Assembly: GCA_900770385.1 (NCBI GenBank)
Contig: CAAGKK010000006.1
Coordinates: 1-64,000, forward strand
Source of the DNA: Clostridia bacterium
GTDB taxonomy: Bacteria > Bacillota > Clostridia > TANB77 > CAG-508
Direction of reading: 5' to 3'
DNA length: 64,000 nt
Below the pieces are notes generated by a model that was given only the letters and a program-made list of their open reading frames with translations, searched no databases and was not told where the DNA came from. Numbering within the stretch: the stretch's first letter is position 1; every line of letters begins with the position of its first letter. The position numbers were made by a program, and so were the translations under genes. Shown piece by piece: positions 18,250 to 26,497 of this stretch.

Positions 18250-19125
18250 TTAAAATTGTATTACTAATCTTGGATTAATATATCTATCAGACAACCTAAT
18301 TTCAAAATGTAGGTGTGGTCCTGTTGATTTTCCTGTGGATCCAACCTCTGCTATTACATATCCTTTTTCTATACTATCTCCTTTTTTTACTTTTAATTTA
18401 CTACAATGTGCATACACTGTTAAAACATCTTCATTTTTTATTTTTATAAATTTACCATATTCACTATTGCTATCCGCTTCAACAACTTGTCCTGAAATAG
18501 CAGCTTGAATATCGGTTCCGGAATTTGCTGCAATATCAATTCCTTTATGGTCTGCTGTCATAACACTAGAAATCACTTCTCTCTCTCCAAATTCTGATGT
18601 TATTTTTCCACTTAATGGTTTTTGAAAATTACAAATCTTTTTTACATCTTCTGCGTCTTTCTCCATTTGTGAAATGCTACTAACTAAAGTCTCATTATTT
18701 TTAGTTTCTGCATTCTCACTTTCTTTAATTTCATTATTATCTTCACTTTTTATTTCGTTTGCTTCAACATTCCCTCCATTTTTTGAATTAAATTTGCTTA
18801 CAAAACCTTTGATCTTATTTATGCCTTGTTTATATATATTATAAAATTCAATATCATAATTTAATATTGAATTCGTTTTATTAATTACATCTTCTGAAAA
18901 TACATAATTGGTGGTTGTTATTAAATAAAAAATTAAATAAATCAATGCACAAATCATAACTTGCATAATCATTCTTTTAAATAATTTATATTCTCTTTTG
19001 GAATTACTGCTTGGTATGCTTACTTCCTGATAACTTGCTCTTCTATTATTATTTCTTCTTTGAGAAATTTCTATTGCTTTTCTTATTTTTTCTTCGTCTG
19101 ATAATGTTCTTTCCAAAACAAACAC
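18250..19125 (-). CDS. spoIVFA: M23/LytM-domain membrane protein, SpoIVFA-like
   Basis: In B. subtilis SpoIVFA anchors and inhibits SpoIVFB. This 291-residue protein has one transmembrane segment (about 52-70), an acidic linker and a C-terminal M23 peptidase domain (about 170-290). Metal-ligand motifs are present: HKGID, VYAHC and GPHLHFE, so the domain may still be an active endopeptidase. The context upstream of an M50 protease supports SpoIVFA; otherwise it would be called a generic M23 peptidase. The frame opens with GTG at 19125, but GAGGTG lies 6 bases before an in-frame TTG at 19116, a more likely start. Confidence 0.75.
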   Translation of the reverse strand: MFVLERTLSDEEKIRKAIEISQRRNNNRRASYQEVSIPSSNSKREYKLFKRMIMQVMICALIYLIFYLITTTNYVFSEDVINKTNSILNYDIEFYNIYKQGINKIKGFVSKFNSKNGGNVEANEIKSEDNNEIKESENAETKNNETLVSSISQMEKDAEDVKKICNFQKPLSGKITSEFGEREVISSVMTADHKGIDIAANSGTDIQAAISGQVVEADSNSEYGKFIKIKNEDVLTVYAHCSKLKVKKGDSIEKGYVIAEVGSTGKSTGPHLHFEIRLSDRYINPRLVIQF

Positions 19126-19386
19126 CTCTTCCTTCGCTTTCTAGTTTATAAACTATATGCTCGTACAAGGTGGTTTATGATAAATATTTGAAATAATATA
19201 CCTTCGGGTTATGAGGGCCGGCAAAGACACTTTTGAAAATTTGTAAAAACTCAAGTTTTTGTTGGTATTTAGCCATTTATAGAAGATTTAGTTTATTGAG
19301 CTTTTATGCAATTTTAGGATGTTTTTGGAAGCAATTCTTCCCAAAATTTTCCCAAGAAATAATGGTAAAAATTGGAGGTAAAATTT
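19126..19386 (+). other. Conserved-looking noncoding leader at the start of the accessory island
   Basis: No gene is seen. The stretch is richer in GC and structure than its neighbours: TACC-TTCG-GGTT at about 19199-19210 has a UUCG tetraloop, followed by GAGGGCCGGC. AAAAACT/AGTTTTT at about 19246-19260 forms a second hairpin. It precedes the small-protein/TnpV pair, so it may be the leader or end of a mobile unit or a structured RNA. The evidence is weak. Confidence 0.35.
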
Positions 19387-19698
19387 ATGAAAAACAAATT
19401 ATCAAATAATGAATTAAATGATTTATTATCAGATTGGATTATTTTTAGAGATGAGGAATTAGCAAGATTAACAAAAGAAGATAAAAAACATCTTTTGCAC
19501 TTTGATGAACTTGAGGACAAGCTATTAAAAAGCTTGCCTTACAAGAACAGAGAATTTGCAAAGAAAATATTAGAACAAATTTATGATGACTTTTTAGATT
19601 TTTCTAGTTATTACAATGATAAATATTATAGAGCAGGTTTTGGTGATTGCTTGAATTTAGTTATTATGAGTTTAGGTGGTAAACATTATGGCTCTTAA
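19387..19698 (+). CDS. Small mobile-element protein preceding TnpV (hypothetical)
   Basis: The 103-residue acidic, helical protein has no signal peptide or obvious catalytic motif; it ends YRAGFGDCLNLVIMSLGG. Start chosen at the ATG at 19387 because GGAGG lies 8 bases before it. It overlaps the next gene (TnpV-like) by 11 bases, so the two are translationally coupled. Small proteins of this kind accompany tnpV genes in mobile elements of gut Clostridia (possibly the DUF6809 group; this assignment is from memory). Function unknown. Confidence 0.6.
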   Translation: MKNKLSNNELNDLLSDWIIFRDEELARLTKEDKKHLLHFDELEDKLLKSLPYKNREFAKKILEQIYDDFLDFSSYYNDKYYRAGFGDCLNLVIMSLGGKHYGS

Positions 19699-19963
19699 AA
19701 GATATGGTATCCTTTTAAAGAAATATTTGAAAGAATTAAATCCTATAAAATATAGCAGACTTACTATTGATGGTAGTCTTATGGATTTTTTGTATGATGA
19801 AGAAAAGTATTTGTATAAGTATGCCGATATGGTGCGACTTTTCTTAAAACACCAGCACCCAGAGCCTAAAACTCACGAGTTCATCGTGATGGCTCAGTAT
19901 AATAATATGATTGATAACATGGTGGAAGAGTATGTAAGAAATGAAATTATAAAGATTGTGTAA
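19688..19963 (+). CDS. TnpV-like transposon-encoded protein
   Basis: The 91-residue protein has the TnpV pattern: RYGILLKKYLKELNPIKYSR at the N-terminus, a helical middle, and a C-terminal MAQYNNMIDNMVEEYVRNEI matching the WVGxMNxIxxxAEExVxxEL segment of TnpV. TnpV is carried by Tn4451-like and related elements; its role is not established. No serine recombinase (TnpX) is near, so this is probably a remnant. The start was chosen at 19688, with the purine-rich TAGGTGG upstream. Confidence 0.65.
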   Translation: MALKRYGILLKKYLKELNPIKYSRLTIDGSLMDFLYDEEKYLYKYADMVRLFLKHQHPEPKTHEFIVMAQYNNMIDNMVEEYVRNEIIKIV

Positions 19964-19966
19964 GAC

Positions 19967-19992
19967 AAAAAAAGCCCTACTGGGCTTTTTTT
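19967..19992. terminator. Bidirectional terminator
   Basis: AAAAAAAGCCC and GGGCTTTTTTT form a perfect stem with a four-base loop and T runs on both strands. It closes the TnpV pair and the leftward membrane-protein operon. Confidence 0.92.
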
Positions 19993-20558
19993 CCACTTGT
20001 TGATATTGTATATGCTAAGAATATTACTATTATTTGGTATAATACTATATTAATTCCAACGTTAATTATACTAGGTATTTTCATACAAATATATCCTATA
20101 ACTCCAGCTATTATGAAACAAAGTATAGCTCCTCCAATATTATTTGCTGAAAATCTTTTCCCACTCTTTTTATCTTTAGAAAATGGCATTATTAATCCAA
20201 CCAAAGCAAACAACCATGCTCCCGATATAAATTTAGCTATATTTTTGGCAGTGCTAGTTTCTGTTACAAATACATTATTTATATAGTTTTGGTTTTGTTT
20301 ATTCATATCATTCAATATACTATTATACTCTTCCTCTATCCTCTTATCCCTTTTTATATCCTCCTCTTTTATACCAATAACCTTTTGTATTATATCTATT
20401 CTTTTATTAGCTCTATTGTAATATAAAAAATTAGCATCTATTATTGGATAAATTACAATTGCTATTATTATTAAAAAAACAAATATCCATGCAATTATTT
20501 TAAATCCATTTTTTCCATTCATTAACTTTTCAAAAAATATACTTAATACTTCCTTCAT
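19977..20558 (-). CDS. Four-helix membrane protein downstream of DUF6119-like gene
   Basis: The 193-residue protein has about four transmembrane segments: residues 21-40, about 110-127, about 143-160 and about 165-185, with a charged helical loop (about 45-95) between the first two. No known domain is recognised. It starts 4 bases after the stop of the DUF6119-like gene, so it is translated with it. A membrane partner of a defence-type protein is a reasonable inference, not shown. The gene ends at a strong terminator. Confidence 0.65.
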   Translation of the reverse strand: MKEVLSIFFEKLMNGKNGFKIIAWIFVFLIIIAIVIYPIIDANFLYYNRANKRIDIIQKVIGIKEEDIKRDKRIEEEYNSILNDMNKQNQNYINNVFVTETSTAKNIAKFISGAWLFALVGLIMPFSKDKKSGKRFSANNIGGAILCFIIAGVIGYICMKIPSIINVGINIVLYQIIVIFLAYTISTSGKKAQ

Positions 20559-20562
20559 ATTA

Positions 20563-22287
20563 TTAATTTGCTCCTTTATAATTAGTTATAAGTAATTTAA
20601 ACCCAGCTATTTCTAGATTCTTATTTAAATCATTTAATAAATATTTAGCATATGGTGACTTAGTATCTCTATTATATCCTGTTAAAAATCCTGCTATAAA
20701 AACTATTGGTCTATTAAACATCTCTTTAAAATCTTCTAATTTCAGCTTAGACTTTTCATTATTATCTAGACCATTGTAATAGTCTTCTAAATATGATTTA
20801 TCATTCATTATTATCATTTCAAGCATTTTAGAAGCAGTATATATTTGATTTTCTAAATCTCTTACATTTGCCCCACTAAAATTCCCTTTATTACACATTA
20901 GATATGTATAATCATTATCTGAAAAAATTAAATCTGCTAACTCTATAGATTTTATTTGGTGAGTATGTACTTTAATAACACGTTTATCATCTTCAAATTT
21001 TCCATTATATTCTTCTTCATTACATACATCTTTTATTAAATCAAACTTTTTTGTAATTTTCTTAGCTGTTGACTCAATATTGTCGTATAAATTTTTATAT
21101 TTATTATCTAGCATTTCAAAAAAATGCTCTTCAAAAACATACCAAGATCCATTTAATAAATAAAAACAATTTTTTTCATCTTCAATACTCCCTCTAAGAA
21201 CATTTATAATTTTTTCTGGATATATTATTATTTCACCATTTTCATTTTGAGTTTCTAATTCAAAACTATTTATCATTTGTTCTATTCTATTTTTATATAA
21301 TCTTCCTTTATCATCTCTTAAAATTTCAACTATATCTTTTAGCAATATTGGTTCATTTTTTTCAAAAATCTCTTTTCCATTTTCTCTAATTATGTATTTG
21401 TAAGATGAGAAATAATATTCATTAATATCATCACTTAAAATTTGAAAATCATAATAATCTTCATTTTGAATTTTATTTATCATAATTTCTTTTAAATAAG
21501 AACTTTTTATTCCCTTTTTTCTTACTGGAATAAAATAATTTAATATAAAATTATCTTCTTTACTCTCTAATTTAGACAATGTCAATAAAATAGTTTTCAA
21601 TTCATCTAATGATATACTCTTTCTTATTACAACTGAATCTCCACTAGAAACTATAATCTGTCTATTATTTTCTATGCCATCAACACCTAGTTTTTCCGCA
21701 ATATCTTTTGACACTTGAATACTTAACTCTCTATAAATACTTCCTAATCTGTCTTCCATAGATACACTAGTAGCATTTTTAGTTATTCTTTCTGTAGATA
21801 AATTATTTCCTGTTATATTATTTTCAACTACTTTTTTTATAATAGGATTATTTTTATCTACAATTTTAGGAATTAAATACAAACCATAATTTTTTTCAAT
21901 AAATTTATTTATGTAATTTGCTCCTCGTCCTCCTGTCATTGCATATATTTTTCCTTCAACAATGGTAAATAAAATATACGATGTGCTTTCGTTTAATATA
22001 TTCTTATTATTTATATCTTCAATAATCTTACCATCATTTATCATTTTTTCAACTATGTGTTTCCATATAGGATTCCTTTTACTTTTAATAAGCATTAAAC
22101 TAAATTCATCATAATCTGAAATTAATACGTTGTCATTACCCTTCCTTATACAATTTTTTAAATATTCGATTATATTATTTTTTAATTCTTCTATATTCTT
22201 TTCTTGATTAACCTCTAATAGCTCTTTAGCTTTTTCTTCATTTATCTTATATATACTAAATTGTATTAATTCATCATTTTCTTTCAT
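20563..22287 (-). CDS. DUF6119/TIGR04141-like sporadically distributed protein
   Basis: The 574-residue soluble protein matches my recollection of the TIGR04141/DUF6119 pattern: an N-terminal SIYKINEEKAKELL strand-helix, a central IYAMTGGRGANYI segment followed by EKNYGLYLIPKIVDKNNP, SMEDRLGSIYREL and SGDSVVIRKSISLDEL, and a C-terminal segment with FSGANVRDLENQIYTASKML and FNRPIVFIAGF. The biochemical function is unknown; such genes occur patchily near restriction genes. It is the first gene of a two-gene operon with a membrane protein. The start has an AAGGGG site 9 bases before ATG. The gene is separated by a terminator from the fused restriction-modification gene upstream. Confidence 0.65.
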   Translation of the reverse strand: MKENDELIQFSIYKINEEKAKELLEVNQEKNIEELKNNIIEYLKNCIRKGNDNVLISDYDEFSLMLIKSKRNPIWKHIVEKMINDGKIIEDINNKNILNESTSYILFTIVEGKIYAMTGGRGANYINKFIEKNYGLYLIPKIVDKNNPIIKKVVENNITGNNLSTERITKNATSVSMEDRLGSIYRELSIQVSKDIAEKLGVDGIENNRQIIVSSGDSVVIRKSISLDELKTILLTLSKLESKEDNFILNYFIPVRKKGIKSSYLKEIMINKIQNEDYYDFQILSDDINEYYFSSYKYIIRENGKEIFEKNEPILLKDIVEILRDDKGRLYKNRIEQMINSFELETQNENGEIIIYPEKIINVLRGSIEDEKNCFYLLNGSWYVFEEHFFEMLDNKYKNLYDNIESTAKKITKKFDLIKDVCNEEEYNGKFEDDKRVIKVHTHQIKSIELADLIFSDNDYTYLMCNKGNFSGANVRDLENQIYTASKMLEMIIMNDKSYLEDYYNGLDNNEKSKLKLEDFKEMFNRPIVFIAGFLTGYNRDTKSPYAKYLLNDLNKNLEIAGFKLLITNYKGAN

Positions 22288-22323
22288 TTATAATCGCCCC
22301 TTTTTAGTTTAACATTACATTAT

Positions 22324-22339
22324 TGCAAAATTTGTCGAA
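22324..22339 (-). promoter_or_regulatory. Spo0A-box-like sequence before the DUF6119-like operon
   Basis: TTTGTCGAA (22331-22339) equals the extended 0A-box core. Read leftward, the 16 bases TTCGACAAATTTTGCA lie about 45 bases before the operon start, and the same 16 bases occur at 25094-25109 before the candidate RNA. A good -10 at a suitable distance is not clear. Confidence 0.35.
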
Positions 22340-22349
22340 ATATAATATA

Positions 22350-22379
22350 AAAAGCAGAAAAATTAATTTCTGCTTTTTC
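22350..22379 (-). terminator. Intrinsic terminator of the fused restriction-modification gene
   Basis: AAAAGCAGAAA and TTTCTGCTTTT form a perfect stem with a T tail on the leftward strand, between the stop at 22397 and the DUF6119-like operon. Confidence 0.85.
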
Positions 22380-22396
22380 TGTTCAAACATTATTTT

Positions 22397-24943
22397 TTAT
22401 AATCCTTTACTATATGGTAATGATTTTATATAATTCTCCATAGATACCCAATCTATGTTTTCATTATCGTTAATTGGTAGTAATATTTCTTCTTTTTTTA
22501 TTCTTATTTGTGCCCTTTTTCTGCTATACTCATATTTATCTAAATAAAAGTTTAACAACGTTTGCAAATAAATTGCTGTATAAATATTTATATTCTCTTT
22601 AACTTTTATTTTCTGTCCTTGTTTATCAAGTAAGTCTTTTTTGTCTTTTTTGGCAAACTCATATGGTTTTAAAATTTCAACATGATCTGAACCGATGAAT
22701 TTATGTTGATGAAAAAAACATTTTCCATCTGTTGCACTATCTACAGTAAAAGTATTTTCTTCTTCACAATATTCATTATGAAACCCACTAACTCCATTAT
22801 TCTTATTTGAGGTTGTAACATATAAGTAATCTCCCATCACTGTTTCAGCTTGAGTAATCTTCTTTTTTACCCCTCTAATTTCAAATAATGACTTAACTGG
22901 GAATAGTTTAAATTTTTGTTTTTCATATTCTAACTTTTGTTTTATTATACTATCATTACTAATATTATAAAATAGAGTTAATAATTCTGCCTCATCAATA
23001 TTTTTATCAATAATATCTAATGCTAATTTGTTTTTAAATATTACATATTCTTTAATTGATTTTTCAAAATCTTCTAATGTTAATTTTGAAAAATCTACTT
23101 TTGAAAAAGCCTGTATCAACCATTCATCATCTTTTTTTATAGTATTATAACAATGATTTATACAGTTAATATTTTTTGGATTATTATAATATGGAGCATC
23201 TATATCTTTTAATAGATTTTTTTTAATCACGTTCCATTTGTCATAAATATCTCTTCTTCCCTTTTTTTTGGCTAGTTCAAAACCATCACTTATCAAATTA
23301 TAAAATACTACTTCATGATTATAATCGTGTTTTTTATTAGTTTCAATTACTATTACAGCACTTCCTGTTGATGCATTAGGTTGAAATAAATCTTTCGGCA
23401 TAGTTATAACAGCCTTTAATGTATTATTTTCTAATATCCTATTTCTAATTTCTGTTTCTCCCATAAAAGTTTGTGGAGGTGCAATCATTACTACATATCT
23501 AGAACATATTCTGCACATTTTCTCTAAAAAACTAATTTCTTTCATCCATGGTTTTTTATTTTTACTTTTGTTTTTCGAACTATCCTTAGATTTAAACTCA
23601 TTTAGTTCTTCATATTGAGTAAAAGATCCTGAATATGGTGGATTTATGAAACCTATGGTTGGTCTTCCTGTTTCCTTAATTTTTTCTTCTAATGCATTAT
23701 CAAAGTCTTTTGAAAAAAAATCATAATTAAATATATTTGATTTTCCATCGCCTCTAAAAAGCATATTAGAGATTGCTAATATATACATATGCGATTTTAA
23801 TTCATTTCCTATTAATTGTTTTTGTTTAACATGTTCTCTCTCTTTTTCCGTGTTTTGTAGCTCTAATAATTTATTCATTGCAGCAATCAAAAATGATCCC
23901 GTGCCACAGCATGAATCTAATATCACATCATTCTTTTTTAAATCTATTAAGTTAGTGAATAATTCTGTTACATGTTCCGGCGTTAATACAATTCCTGATT
24001 GTACATCTACAATACCTGCATACCTTAAAAATTCTTGATAAAACTTTCCTATTATATCATAATTATGTTTTGTTTGAAATAGTGGTATTACATTATATTT
24101 TAATTCTGTTAATATTGTTTTTATTGTCTCTGTTTCATTTAAGACTTTTTCATTTTCAAAAGTCTTAAATTCTCTCATTATCATATCTATTTTTTCTTTA
24201 GGAATGTTTTCTCCTTCTGGTCCTAATATTCTCGGAATCGTTATACTAATATTATCCATTATTTCTTTGGGCGTATACTTTATGAAGTCATCAATAAAAT
24301 AATTTTTAATTTTTTTAGAATTAGGATATAATGATATTAATAAAATACTTAATAAAGTAGGTCTTTTATCTTCTTTTACATCATATAACAAATTATTTAT
24401 CCAACTAGATGACTTTGTTATTCTTGTTGATATTTCTTCTAAATCTATATTTTGGAAAAGGGCACAATAATCTTCTTCATTATGAATTTCTTTTATATTT
24501 AAGTTAACAACTTCTCCATCAATCTTTAAATAAAAAGTATCGATCAGATAAGCATATTCCGTAAGTACATCTCCCGAAACAGCTATCCCCAATATATTCC
24601 ATGTCTTTAAATATTCTATAGCATCATCAACCTTTTGATCATATATACCAAATTCATTTAGCTTTCCCTTTTTAAAGCAATTTATATAATGATTTATCTG
24701 TGGAATAGCTTCTTTTTCATGTTGAGAAATATTAGTTTTTAATTCTATCATTATTAATATCTGCTTATTCTCATTCACATATATGTAGTCAGGCAATCCC
24801 TCTTTACCATTTTCTTTTTTTGATGCATGATTTAAAATCTCGTTAATATATTTATTATCCGAATATTCCTTCCATTCTTTAGAATATTCTAAGTTCAATA
24901 AATGTTTATGTAGAGACAAAAAAGTTTTATCATTTCTAGGCAT
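22397..24943 (-). CDS. Type IIG-like fused restriction-modification enzyme (nuclease-methylase-specificity)
   Basis: The 848-residue protein appears to combine three functions. Residues about 50-72 have a PD-(D/E)XK nuclease pattern (GLPDYIYVN, then MIELKTN). The middle (about 310-500) is an N6-adenine methyltransferase, with motif I LDSCCGTGSFLIAA near residue 340 and motif IV INPPYSG near residue 430. The C-terminal part (about 690-848) resembles a type I HsdS target-recognition domain (FPVKSLFEIRGVKKKI, ending RIKKEEILLPI). It would methylate host DNA and cut unmodified DNA with one polypeptide. The start has a TGGAGG site. It has its own terminator; no separate hsdR or hsdS lies nearby. 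A nuclease-dead orphan methylase is the main alternative. Confidence 0.85.
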   Translation of the reverse strand: MPRNDKTFLSLHKHLLNLEYSKEWKEYSDNKYINEILNHASKKENGKEGLPDYIYVNENKQILIMIELKTNISQHEKEAIPQINHYINCFKKGKLNEFGIYDQKVDDAIEYLKTWNILGIAVSGDVLTEYAYLIDTFYLKIDGEVVNLNIKEIHNEEDYCALFQNIDLEEISTRITKSSSWINNLLYDVKEDKRPTLLSILLISLYPNSKKIKNYFIDDFIKYTPKEIMDNISITIPRILGPEGENIPKEKIDMIMREFKTFENEKVLNETETIKTILTELKYNVIPLFQTKHNYDIIGKFYQEFLRYAGIVDVQSGIVLTPEHVTELFTNLIDLKKNDVILDSCCGTGSFLIAAMNKLLELQNTEKEREHVKQKQLIGNELKSHMYILAISNMLFRGDGKSNIFNYDFFSKDFDNALEEKIKETGRPTIGFINPPYSGSFTQYEELNEFKSKDSSKNKSKNKKPWMKEISFLEKMCRICSRYVVMIAPPQTFMGETEIRNRILENNTLKAVITMPKDLFQPNASTGSAVIVIETNKKHDYNHEVVFYNLISDGFELAKKKGRRDIYDKWNVIKKNLLKDIDAPYYNNPKNINCINHCYNTIKKDDEWLIQAFSKVDFSKLTLEDFEKSIKEYVIFKNKLALDIIDKNIDEAELLTLFYNISNDSIIKQKLEYEKQKFKLFPVKSLFEIRGVKKKITQAETVMGDYLYVTTSNKNNGVSGFHNEYCEEENTFTVDSATDGKCFFHQHKFIGSDHVEILKPYEFAKKDKKDLLDKQGQKIKVKENINIYTAIYLQTLLNFYLDKYEYSRKRAQIRIKKEEILLPINDNENIDWVSMENYIKSLPYSKGL

Positions 24944-25093
24944 ATAAAACCTCCATTTTATCTATTTTTTTGATATTATATCATATTTTTTACTTCTTTT
25001 AATTACAAAAATATTTCTTTTTTGTAATATTTATGTAATATAATATATATTATACAAACTTTTGTTTACTATCAACGTTTTTTCATCGCGTTT

Positions 25094-25246
25094 TTCGACA
25101 AATTTTGCACAAGTTTAATACTTAACTCTCGTAGAGCAAGAATAGATGTCAGCCAGACATCCCTCAACAGCTTGAAAGCAGAGCTTTCAACGGTGATGAC
25201 ACATAGTAAAAACGGCTGACAAATGTCAGCCATAGTGTTTTTTATT
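25094..25246 (+). ncRNA. Candidate structured small RNA with promoter-like box and terminator
   Basis: In a gene-free gap of about 345 bases, four short stems follow one another on the plus strand: CTC/GAG (25127-25135), GATGTC/GACATC (25145-25161), TTGAAAGC/GCTTTCAA (25172-25190) and GGCTGACA/TGTCAGCC (25214-25231). A TTTTTT run follows at 25238-25243. GATGTCAGCC of the second stem can also pair with GGCTGACA of the fourth, giving two exclusive folds. A 0A-box-like TTCGACA lies at 25094-25100. No ORF with a binding site is seen. An sRNA is my preferred reading; an origin or transfer site of the adjacent replication gene is also possible. Confidence 0.45.
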
Positions 25247-25288
25247 CTATTATCCTGTTCACAATTTTTGTGAAGCTCTACTCTTATG

Positions 25289-25975
25289 CTAGTTCCAGTA
25301 ATTAGAATCTTCTATCTTTGTTTCAATGTATTTAATTAGTTTATTTATAACAAGTTCCTCATTTCTTACACTATCTTTACATCTTTCCAATGCATAAGAT
25401 ACTTCATATGTAGTTATCTTTTTCAATAATTCTAATCTATCTTCTTCTCTTCTCTTTTTTACTAATATCCTTATTGCTATTTTTATTAATTCTTCTTCCT
25501 TTGCTTTATATAAATATAACTTTATATTTTTTAATATTTTGCTTACTAGTTCTTCTTTTATTTCTGTTACTATTATTGGTTCTTTTTTAACTTCACCTGG
25601 TTTTATTTCTTCTTTCTTTTCTTCTACTTTTACCGCTTCATAAGTTTTGTGAATTACTTGTGGCTTAGGAGTTTCATAATAATTGATATACACTATATTA
25701 GGCTTTCCTACATCATCCCAAACATCTTTTATTAGTCCTACTCTGTTTAATTCTTTATGAATTTTAGTAACTGTATTTATAGATACATTTAAAGTACTCA
25801 TTAAATACTTTCTTGGATTTTCTATATATACTTTTCCCTCTTTATCTTTCTTTACATTTTTATTCTGTTGTATTAAATCTCTATAAACACAATATGCTAC
25901 TTTTGAATTTAGTCCTATATCTTTATATTTATCATCTTCAAACAAAAATTTATATAGTTTAAAAAATCTATTCAT
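25289..25975 (-). CDS. RepA_N-like replication initiator
   Basis: The 228-residue protein begins FFKLYKFLFEDDKYKDIGLN, then a winged-helix region with STLNVSINTVTKIHKELNRVGLI, as in RepA N-terminal-domain initiators of low-GC plasmids and integrative elements. The C-terminal half is a Lys/Glu-rich linker and a helical domain. Such proteins start replication of plasmids or excised conjugative elements. No relaxase, partition or transfer gene is near, so this is likely a relic or part of a small element. The structured gap on its downstream side could be its origin. Confidence 0.7.
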   Translation of the reverse strand: MNRFFKLYKFLFEDDKYKDIGLNSKVAYCVYRDLIQQNKNVKKDKEGKVYIENPRKYLMSTLNVSINTVTKIHKELNRVGLIKDVWDDVGKPNIVYINYYETPKPQVIHKTYEAVKVEEKKEEIKPGEVKKEPIIVTEIKEELVSKILKNIKLYLYKAKEEELIKIAIRILVKKRREEDRLELLKKITTYEVSYALERCKDSVRNEELVINKLIKYIETKIEDSNYWN

Positions 25976-25988
25976 ACCTTATATTTTT

Positions 25989-26025
25989 AAAGGGATAACA
26001 ATCTTAAATTATTGTTATCCCTTTT
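25989..26025. terminator. Intrinsic terminator between the HTH and RepA-like genes
   Basis: AAAGGGATAACAAT (25989-26002) and ATTGTTATCCCTTT (26011-26024) form a perfect 14-base stem with T-rich tails on both strands. It overlaps the stop of the 22-codon ORF. Confidence 0.85.
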
Positions 26026-26092
26026 ATGGCTTTTTGCTATTTCTAACTCTCCCACACTTTTTATTTATTTTTGAAATAGCTTTGTAAACCAT
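26024..26092 (-). CDS. Very short basic peptide (22 residues) with a strong ribosome binding site
   Basis: TTAGGAGGAATTAAAATG gives an ideal binding site at 9-base spacing. The ORF encodes MVYKAISKINKKCGRVRNSK plus KP and stops inside the following terminator stem. It lies just after the excisionase-like gene on the same strand, so the two are likely cotranscribed. It is highly basic (nine Lys/Arg of 22) with one Cys. It could be a small DNA- or RNA-binding peptide or a leader peptide that couples translation to termination at the hairpin it overlaps. Confidence 0.5.
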   Translation of the reverse strand: MVYKAISKINKKCGRVRNSKKP

Positions 26093-26108
26093 TTTAATTC
26101 CTCCTAAC

Positions 26109-26309
26109 TTAAGAATTTATAGAAGCTTCTTCTTGTTTTTGTAAGTAATTATCTAGTGCTTCTTTTCTAAATAATACTTTTCCTCCAACTCGTGAGCATG
26201 GTATTTTCTTTCTCTTTACTAGCTGTGTAACTAACCAGTATGATACTCCTAAATACTCTGCTGTATCTTTCATTGTTAGAGTTGTTCTTGTTACTTTTTC
26301 AAGTTCCAT
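26109..26309 (-). CDS. Excisionase-family HTH DNA-binding protein
   Basis: The 66-residue protein is a MerR-like helix-turn-helix of the excisionase (HTH_17) type: LTMKDTAEYLGVSYWLVTQL forms the helix-turn-helix, and KKIPCSRVGGKVLFRKEALD forms the wing. Such proteins direct excision of integrated elements or control their genes. No integrase is present in the window. The start has an AGGTGAG site. The 22-residue ORF and RepA-like gene follow on the same strand. Confidence 0.8.
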   Translation of the reverse strand: MELEKVTRTTLTMKDTAEYLGVSYWLVTQLVKRKKIPCSRVGGKVLFRKEALDNYLQKQEEASINS

Positions 26310-26433
26310 ATACTCACCTACCTTTCTAGTAATTGTTTGAATTACAATTACTAATTATAATTTTAATTGTATATTTAAGAATTAACCACCCTACAATTAG
26401 AATTTTAATGTACTTTTAAAAAGTTGTATGGTA

Positions 26434-26464
26434 TAAAAAAAGATTAGCTCATTTGAACTAATCT
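26434..26464 (-). terminator. Intrinsic terminator of the GIY-YIG gene
   Basis: GATTAG and CTAATC with an inner TC/GA pair form a hairpin; the leftward transcript ends in a run of seven T. Confidence 0.8.
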
Positions 26465-26497
26465 ATAAATTGTAATTTTTTATTCTTTTGTATAGTT

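Noticed and set aside
25258..25274. TTCACAATTTTTGTGAA palindrome as terminator of the RepA-like gene
   Set aside because: The leftward transcript has no T run after it, so I did not list it as a terminator; an operator is possible but unsupported.
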